Assembly (NCBI GenBank): GCA_947455455.1
Contig: CANGOE010000002.1
Span: 1-64,000, forward strand
Reading direction: 5' to 3'
Source of the DNA: Hyphomicrobiales bacterium
GTDB taxonomy: Bacteria > Pseudomonadota > Alphaproteobacteria > Rhizobiales > Beijerinckiaceae
DNA length: 64,000 nucleotides
Made by a program: the position numbers and the translations under genes. The stretch's first letter is position 1; each line of letters opens with the position of its first letter. The notes beneath the pieces are model-generated. The model was not told where the DNA came from and ran no database searches. It was given only the letters and a program-made list of their open reading frames with translations. This document shows positions 60,056 through 64,000 of the stretch, piece after piece.

Positions 60056-60502
60056 ATGGAACCCGAACACAATCATTACCAGTCAGACATCGTCGAATTG
60101 GCCGCTGAAATTGTTGCCAGCTATGTGGCACATAATTCAGTACCAGCGAGCGATCTGGCCCATCTCATTCATAACGTTCATTCCGCCCTCACCTCGCTGG
60201 GTCAACCCGTGGTTGAGGAAGTCAAGCATCAGGAACCTGCTGTTTCGGTGAAGAAGTCGGTCACTCCCGATTACATCATCTGCCTCGAAGACGGCAAAAA
60301 GTTCAAATCGCTGAAGCGCCATCTGCGCACCAAGTACGAAATGAGCCCTGAAGAATACCGCGCCAAATGGGGTCTGCCGTCCGACTATCCGATGGTTGCG
60401 CCCAATTATGCCGCCGCGCGCAGCAATCTTGCGCTTGCCATGGGTCTTGGCCAGAAGCGTCAGGCCAATGCAGGCCGCAAAAAAGGCTCCAAAGCCTCCT
60501 GA
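60056..60502 (+). CDS. mucR: Ros/MucR-family transcriptional regulator
   Basis: A 148-residue alphaproteobacterial zinc-finger-type regulator. The N-terminal oligomerisation region (about 1-55) is followed by the DNA-binding domain PDYIICLEDGKKFKSLKRHL, then YEMSPEEYRAKWGLPSDYP, and a basic tail (QKRQANAGRKKGSKAS). Cys76, Asp79 and His90 of the zinc site are present, but the fourth ligand is Lys (RTKYEM) where MucR has His (MTHYDM), so metal binding may be lost or altered. MucR controls exopolysaccharide and motility genes in rhizobia by binding AT-rich DNA, which fits the AT-rich leaders in this window. ATG at 60056 follows GGAGAAG; the 59975 start adds a hydrophobic stretch foreign to the family. 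Confidence 0.88.
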   Translation: MEPEHNHYQSDIVELAAEIVASYVAHNSVPASDLAHLIHNVHSALTSLGQPVVEEVKHQEPAVSVKKSVTPDYIICLEDGKKFKSLKRHLRTKYEMSPEEYRAKWGLPSDYPMVAPNYAAARSNLALAMGLGQKRQANAGRKKGSKAS

Positions 60503-60539
60503 TATCGGGGGCCTTTCCGGCCCTTGTCCAAAATTTCAA

Positions 60540-60570
60540 CCCGAAACGGCTTGGCTGTTTCGGGTTTTTT
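60540..60570 (+). terminator. Intrinsic terminator of mucR
   Basis: CCCGAAAC and GTTTCGGG form a perfect 8-bp stem around a 9-base loop, followed by six T residues. It lies 38 bp after the mucR stop and so ends that transcript. Confidence 0.85.
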
Positions 60571-60639
60571 ATGGTCTCTTCCCGGCAAATCATCCTATGC
60601 TGTTGCTTGATGAATTTGGATCGGTTGGGGGATTACAGC

Positions 60640-61668
60640 GTGAGCATGGCATTACCGTCCTATGATTTGCCAAAAACCAACCGGCAGGTGCAACTGGTGC
60701 GCCGGCCACAAGGCGTGCCGCTGGCCGATGATTTCGCGTTGTCGACCCAAGCTGTTCCCGTGCCCGGCAAGGGCGAAATCCTGATCCGCAATCTGTTGCT
60801 GTCGGTGGATCCGGCGCAACGGGGCTGGGCTTCGGCGGAGGCCAATTATGCCAGCCCCGTGGCTTTGGGCAGTCCGATGCGGGCCTTGGCGATCGGTGTG
60901 GTGGTTGAAAGCCATGACGAGGCCTATCAGGCGGGTGATTGCCTTTACGGATTTTTCGGCTGGCAGGACTATGCCCTGACCACGCCGGACCAGATCGTGC
61001 TGAAACTCCATCATGCCCTGCCGTTGGATGCTCAACTGGCGCTGTTCGGCATCAGCGGAATCACTGCCTATCTGGCTCTGACATTGTGTGGCCGTCCGTT
61101 GGCGGGCGAAACGCTGGTGGTCTCGACTGCCGCCGGATCGGTCGGCAGTTTTGTCGGCCAGCTGGGCAAAAGCATGGGGTGCCATACAATCGGATTGACA
61201 GGCAGTGACGAGAAAGTCGCCCGTTGTCTGGAGCGTTACGGCTATGATCAGGCCGTCAACTACAAGACGGCAGAGCTCGAAGCGACCCTCAAAGCACTGG
61301 CTCCCCAAGGGGTTGATGTCTATTTCGACAATACCGGAGGTTCGATTCTCGACACCGTATTGCGGCAGATGAAAATAGCAGGACGCATCGTGCAATGCGG
61401 CACGGCCTCGGTCGGATCCTGGACACCCGCCCCGACCGGTCCGCGCAACGAACGCGAAATCATGACACGCCGCCTGACATGGAGCGGCTTTATCGTGCTC
61501 GACCACCGCGCCCGCTATGCGCAGGCCGCCGATGACATGGCCCGCATGGCCCTAGAGGGGTCACTGGTTTACGACACCCATATCCTGCAAGGGCTGGAGC
61601 AGGCGCCACAGGCTTTGTCACTGCTCTATGGCGGGGGCAATCACGGCAAATTGATGATTGCCCTGTAA
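60640..61668 (+). CDS. MDR-family NADP-dependent oxidoreductase (CurA/leukotriene-B4-reductase type)
   Basis: A 342-residue medium-chain reductase without zinc ligands. It shows LLSVDPAQRGWAS, GVVVESHDEAYQAGD, LFGISGITAYLAL, the nucleotide motif STAAGSVGSFVGQLGKSMG and VDVYFDNTGGSILDTVL. These are the marks of the curcumin/prostaglandin/leukotriene reductase group, which reduces the C=C bond of alpha,beta-unsaturated ketones using NADPH. GTG at 60640 has GGGGG at good distance; ATG at 60646 is the alternative. The long ORF start at 60367 overlaps mucR and its terminator and is rejected. Confidence 0.87.
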   Translation: MSMALPSYDLPKTNRQVQLVRRPQGVPLADDFALSTQAVPVPGKGEILIRNLLLSVDPAQRGWASAEANYASPVALGSPMRALAIGVVVESHDEAYQAGDCLYGFFGWQDYALTTPDQIVLKLHHALPLDAQLALFGISGITAYLALTLCGRPLAGETLVVSTAAGSVGSFVGQLGKSMGCHTIGLTGSDEKVARCLERYGYDQAVNYKTAELEATLKALAPQGVDVYFDNTGGSILDTVLRQMKIAGRIVQCGTASVGSWTPAPTGPRNEREIMTRRLTWSGFIVLDHRARYAQAADDMARMALEGSLVYDTHILQGLEQAPQALSLLYGGGNHGKLMIAL

Positions 61669-61769
61669 CGGCAGGACGGATGCAACCATCCGTTGCAAAA
61701 AACACTTGAAACCCAACCTCAACTTTGGTCTGCTTGAGGCAGAGATCAACCAACACATCACACAAGACC

Positions 61770-62078
61770 ATGCGCCCACGACTTCGCACCGTTTTATGTT
61801 CTGTTGTCCTGATGCTGTTTACGGGCGCGGCCATGGCCAGCGCTCCGCCTCCCCCGCCTGCCAAAAAGAAAGACGAGAAAGAAGGGCCTGTGCCGGGTCT
61901 GACAGGCGCCAAGTTGCTCAGATGCGATCCGGGATTCTATCCGTCCGGCAATGCCTGCAAACCCGCCCGTCCCGGCACCTATGTGCCCGGCGGGGCGACG
62001 TTCCCCATCCTATGCCCCAAAGGCACAACCTCGGAAGCCAAGTCGCGCTCTTTGGGGGAATGTGTGCCGACCAAATAA
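61770..62078 (+). CDS. Small Cys-rich secreted protein
   Basis: A 102-residue exported protein: signal peptide LRTVLCSVVLMLFTGAAMA, then a Pro/Lys-rich linker (PPPPPAKKKDEKEG). A C-terminal module has four Cys (LRCDPGFYPSGNACKPARPG, then FPILCPKGTTSEAKSRSLGEC). The spacing and the CxxGxY, PGTYVPGG and CPKGTTS phrases recall GCC2/GCC3 or ephrin-receptor-like Cys modules, normally seen in eukaryotic surface proteins. Two disulfides are likely in the periplasm or outside. ATG at 61770 is chosen over 61725. Function unknown; the gene stands by itself. Confidence 0.72.
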   Translation: MRPRLRTVLCSVVLMLFTGAAMASAPPPPPAKKKDEKEGPVPGLTGAKLLRCDPGFYPSGNACKPARPGTYVPGGATFPILCPKGTTSEAKSRSLGECVPTK

Positions 62079-62081
62079 GGC

Positions 62082-62657
62082 TCAATCGCCCGGCTTGAAC
62101 GGCTCTTCCTTGCCGGCGGGCACTGTGGTTTCGGACACGGACAACAGCATGGCCAAAGTCACATAGGTTCCGGTCACGGCAACCAGATCGACCACCTGCT
62201 GTTCACCCAAAATCTCTTTGGCTTCGGCAAAGCGCGCATCCGAGACCTTGTAGTCGCGGCACAATTCCATGCAGAAATCATAGACCACCGCTTCATCCGG
62301 CTTCATATTGGCAGGGCGGCGGCCCGCTTTGAGATCAAGCGCAACGCTTTCGGGCAATCCGGCTTTCAGCGCGATGGGGAAATGGGCGTACCATTCCACC
62401 TGCGAGCGCCACAGCTTGCCTTGGATGAGAATGGCAAATTCGCTCAAACGCATATCCAGCGAGGAATTCCAGCGCAGGTAATCGAGCAGATCGATCATCC
62501 GCTGGGCAAAGACCGGCGAGCGCAACATCGAATTGTAGGGGCCACCGATACCGACACTCGAGACCTTCATGATCTGGTCGGCCACAACCCGCTGTTCGGG
62601 ACGCAACTCTTCCAGCACGAGTTGCGGAAAGCGGGGTGGTTTTACTGGCTGTGTCAT
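62082..62657 (-). CDS. Carboxymuconolactone-decarboxylase-family protein
   Basis: A 191-residue all-helical protein of the CMD/AhpD-like family. Evidence is the segment FQ-like WNSSLDMRLSEFAILIQGKLWRSQVEWYAHFPIALKAGL, typical of CMD proteins, and VVYDFCMELCRDYKVSDARF near the end. The CxxC pair of AhpD is absent, so it is not a disulfide reductase; a decarboxylase-like or isomerase role is more likely. It overlaps no neighbour and lies 34 bp after the MBL hydrolase gene in the same direction, so the two may be one transcript. Confidence 0.82.
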   Translation of the reverse strand: MTQPVKPPRFPQLVLEELRPEQRVVADQIMKVSSVGIGGPYNSMLRSPVFAQRMIDLLDYLRWNSSLDMRLSEFAILIQGKLWRSQVEWYAHFPIALKAGLPESVALDLKAGRRPANMKPDEAVVYDFCMELCRDYKVSDARFAEAKEILGEQQVVDLVAVTGTYVTLAMLLSVSETTVPAGKEEPFKPGD

Positions 62658-62691
62658 CGTTTCGTCCCTTGGGTTTATGGTTGAATTGCTC

Positions 62692-63585
62692 TCAAAATCC
62701 GATCGTTGCGCGCCCGCACCGCATGACCTTGTGGATCAGGTCGATCTGCATCAAATCCTCGCCGACCATCACCGGACCATCAAAAATCTGGCGGATCTCG
62801 CGGATGAGCGCGCTCTGGTCGGTGGCTGGCGGCACGATATGGGTCAGCAACAAGGCCCCCACCATAGCCTCGTTGGCGATCAGGGCGACTTGATCGGGGG
62901 TGCAATGGTAGGATTGCACCGCCCCGACAGTCGCGGCCGAACGCACGCCTGCTGTCACCGGCATATCGCGGGACACAAACACCTCCTGCACCAGCAGATC
63001 AGCCCCCACCGCCGCCTTGGTCAAAGCGGGACAGGGGGCGGTATCGCCCGAGAACACCAGCACACGGTCATAGGCATGGAACCGCAATCCGAAGGCCGGC
63101 ACGACGGGCCGATGATCGACCTCGAAGGCCTGAATGGAGAAATGGGCCTCTTCCTGATCCGACGGAAAGATCACCGGTCCTTCGAGCAATTCGGCGAAAT
63201 GGACTTTCAAACCGTCTGCCGAGGGTCTTTGCTCGTGGAGTATCCGCAGATGCACCTCGTCGGCAAAGGCTTCGATCTGCTTTTGCATGTGATTGATAGC
63301 GGATTGGGGGGCCATGACCCGCCATGGACGCTGACGGCCCTGATGCCAGCTCGACACGATCAACTGCCAGAAATCGATCAGGTGATCGGAATGGTAATGC
63401 GTCACGATCAACAGATCGATATCCGCCCCGCGCGTGCCTGCCGCCACCAGTTGCTGGCTGACACCCGATCCGCAATCGATCAGAATATGGCGCCCGGCCA
63501 CCTGCACCAGATGTGCGGGCCCAAGACGCGAGGTGGTGGCCACGGGACAGCCCGTGCCAAGACAGGTAAAACGGAAATCGGTCAT
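62692..63585 (-). CDS. MBL-fold metal-dependent hydrolase
   Basis: A 297-residue metallo-beta-lactamase-fold protein of the RNase Z/arylsulfatase-like branch. It opens FRFTCLGTGCPVATTSRLGP, with Asp in ILIDCGSG, the metal motif THYHSDHLIDF (HxHxDH), VLVFSGDTAPCPAL with a further Asp, and LLLTHIVPP with the last His. Two metals are expected. No signal peptide is present. The exosite of true RNase Z is not seen, so a small-molecule ester or phosphodiester is the more likely substrate. Confidence 0.85.
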   Translation of the reverse strand: MTDFRFTCLGTGCPVATTSRLGPAHLVQVAGRHILIDCGSGVSQQLVAAGTRGADIDLLIVTHYHSDHLIDFWQLIVSSWHQGRQRPWRVMAPQSAINHMQKQIEAFADEVHLRILHEQRPSADGLKVHFAELLEGPVIFPSDQEEAHFSIQAFEVDHRPVVPAFGLRFHAYDRVLVFSGDTAPCPALTKAAVGADLLVQEVFVSRDMPVTAGVRSAATVGAVQSYHCTPDQVALIANEAMVGALLLTHIVPPATDQSALIREIRQIFDGPVMVGEDLMQIDLIHKVMRCGRATIGF

Positions 63586-63883
63586 AGGGTAGTCTTTTTA
63601 TGATGAGATCGGGCAAGCCGGACAGGCAGAGCATAAGACATGACCCGATCCGGTCTGACAAGGTGGATTTATCGGCATGGCAGACCGGTGCATCAACAGC
63701 ATCAATTTATATTTTTTTAAGATTTTGAAGCATCAACCGTTAATATGAGCACGACCGGTCAAGATGACTGCCTTGAAAAGACCAAATTTCAGGCATTTAT
63801 TTTTACCGAGCCTGTATCGCCTGTATGAAATAGTGAAGCTGGACATTCAAACTTGTCGCCCTCTTTGAGCAAGTGTGAAACCG
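63586..63883. other. Intergenic region, AT-rich in the middle
   Basis: Nearly 300 bp between the MBL gene and the last, truncated gene. The stretch around 63700-63725 is AT-rich and should contain the promoters of both. TTGAAA at 63773 could be a -35 box but no good -10 follows. I see no RNA gene or repeat. Confidence 0.35.
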
Positions 63884-64000
63884 ATGACACGAGAATCCTA
63901 TCGCGACACCGACCAGCACAGCCACAATGATGTGGTGTGGAACTGGCAGATTCTGGCCGAAGTGGGCAATATTCAAGCCCAGCTCAAGCTCGGCCTGATC
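63884..64000 (+). CDS. Start of a gene cut by the window edge
   Basis: An open frame begins at ATG 63884 and runs off the right end without a stop: 39 codons, MTRESYRDTDQHSHND and onward to QAQLKLGLI. Codon use is like the surrounding genes. GTG at 63875 is an in-frame alternative start. The fragment is too short to name. Confidence 0.5.
   Translation, partial: MTRESYRDTDQHSHNDVVWNWQILAEVGNIQAQLKLGLI

Noticed and set aside
61676-61693. ACGGATG/CATCCGT hairpin after the MDR reductase gene
   Set aside because: A 7-bp stem followed by GCAAAAAA, not Ts, on the plus strand; it also has a competing TGCAAC/GTTGCA pairing. Not a safe terminator.

Overview
The window looks like chromosomal DNA of an alphaproteobacterium. 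The basis is a Ros/MucR-family regulator (60056-60502), an ExoY/ExoF/ExoQ-like polysaccharide locus, a ThuA-type sugar locus, and GC-rich genes separated by short AT-rich islands. I cannot name a genus. I see no rRNA, tRNA, CRISPR array, insertion sequence, integrase or phage gene. Coding density is high and nearly all genes fall into co-directional runs.

Layout. (1) 486-8025: a 2OG-Fe(II) oxygenase, then a divergent catabolic locus. It has two homologous 3-ketosteroid-dehydrogenase-type flavoproteins, a shikimate-dehydrogenase-like enzyme, an IclR regulator and a xylose-isomerase-like TIM barrel. The second flavoprotein carries a C-terminal NIPSNAP domain. I infer oxidation of an alicyclic acid. 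(2) 8044-10722: an IlvD/Edd dehydratase and a DapA-family lyase, the usual pair for sugar-acid breakdown. (3) 10839-13997: a MacA/MacB-type ABC efflux set. (4) 14279-26291: a Wzx/Wzy-type exopolysaccharide cluster made of a deacetylase, ExoY-like priming transferase, GT2-Wzz fusion, GT4, Wzx-GH16 fusion, Wza/ExoF exporter, Wzy polymerase, sugar cupin and GalE. The two fusions are the most unusual coding features of the window. (5) 26334-29628: a host-attachment-type protein, an unknown protein overlapping a PHA-synthase-like Cys hydrolase, and two small envelope proteins. (6) 29755-37847: a sugar ABC transporter without its ATPase, ThuA, two Gfo/Idh/MocA dehydrogenases, a LacI regulator and a divergent SDR. 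(7) 37959-40398: LysE/ArgO and DMT exporters and a PheC-like periplasmic protein. (8) 40621-48447: an NHL beta-propeller, an M20 peptidase and a complete Dpp/Opp transporter. (9) 48516-51161: a split transketolase and an SDR. (10) 51318-58840: an exported MetX-like hydrolase, then a LacI-controlled sugar ABC operon (LacI, binding protein, two permeases, ATPase, glycosidase). (11) 59170-64000: a small secreted protein, MucR, an MDR reductase, a Cys-rich secreted protein, a carboxymuconolactone-decarboxylase-family protein, an MBL hydrolase and the start of one more gene.

How it fits together. Most of the window is uptake and oxidation of carbohydrates, sugar acids, alicyclic acids and peptides, organised as small regulator-plus-transporter-plus-enzyme modules. 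These are combined with construction of a surface polysaccharide. Regulatory DNA is visible in places: an inverted repeat overlapping a good promoter ahead of the IclR gene, a perfect 20-bp palindrome at the promoter of the LacI operon, and stem-loops between binding-protein and permease genes in both sugar transporter operons. AT-rich leaders stand in front of the polysaccharide genes and mucR. All functions are inferred from motifs and context; no search was run.
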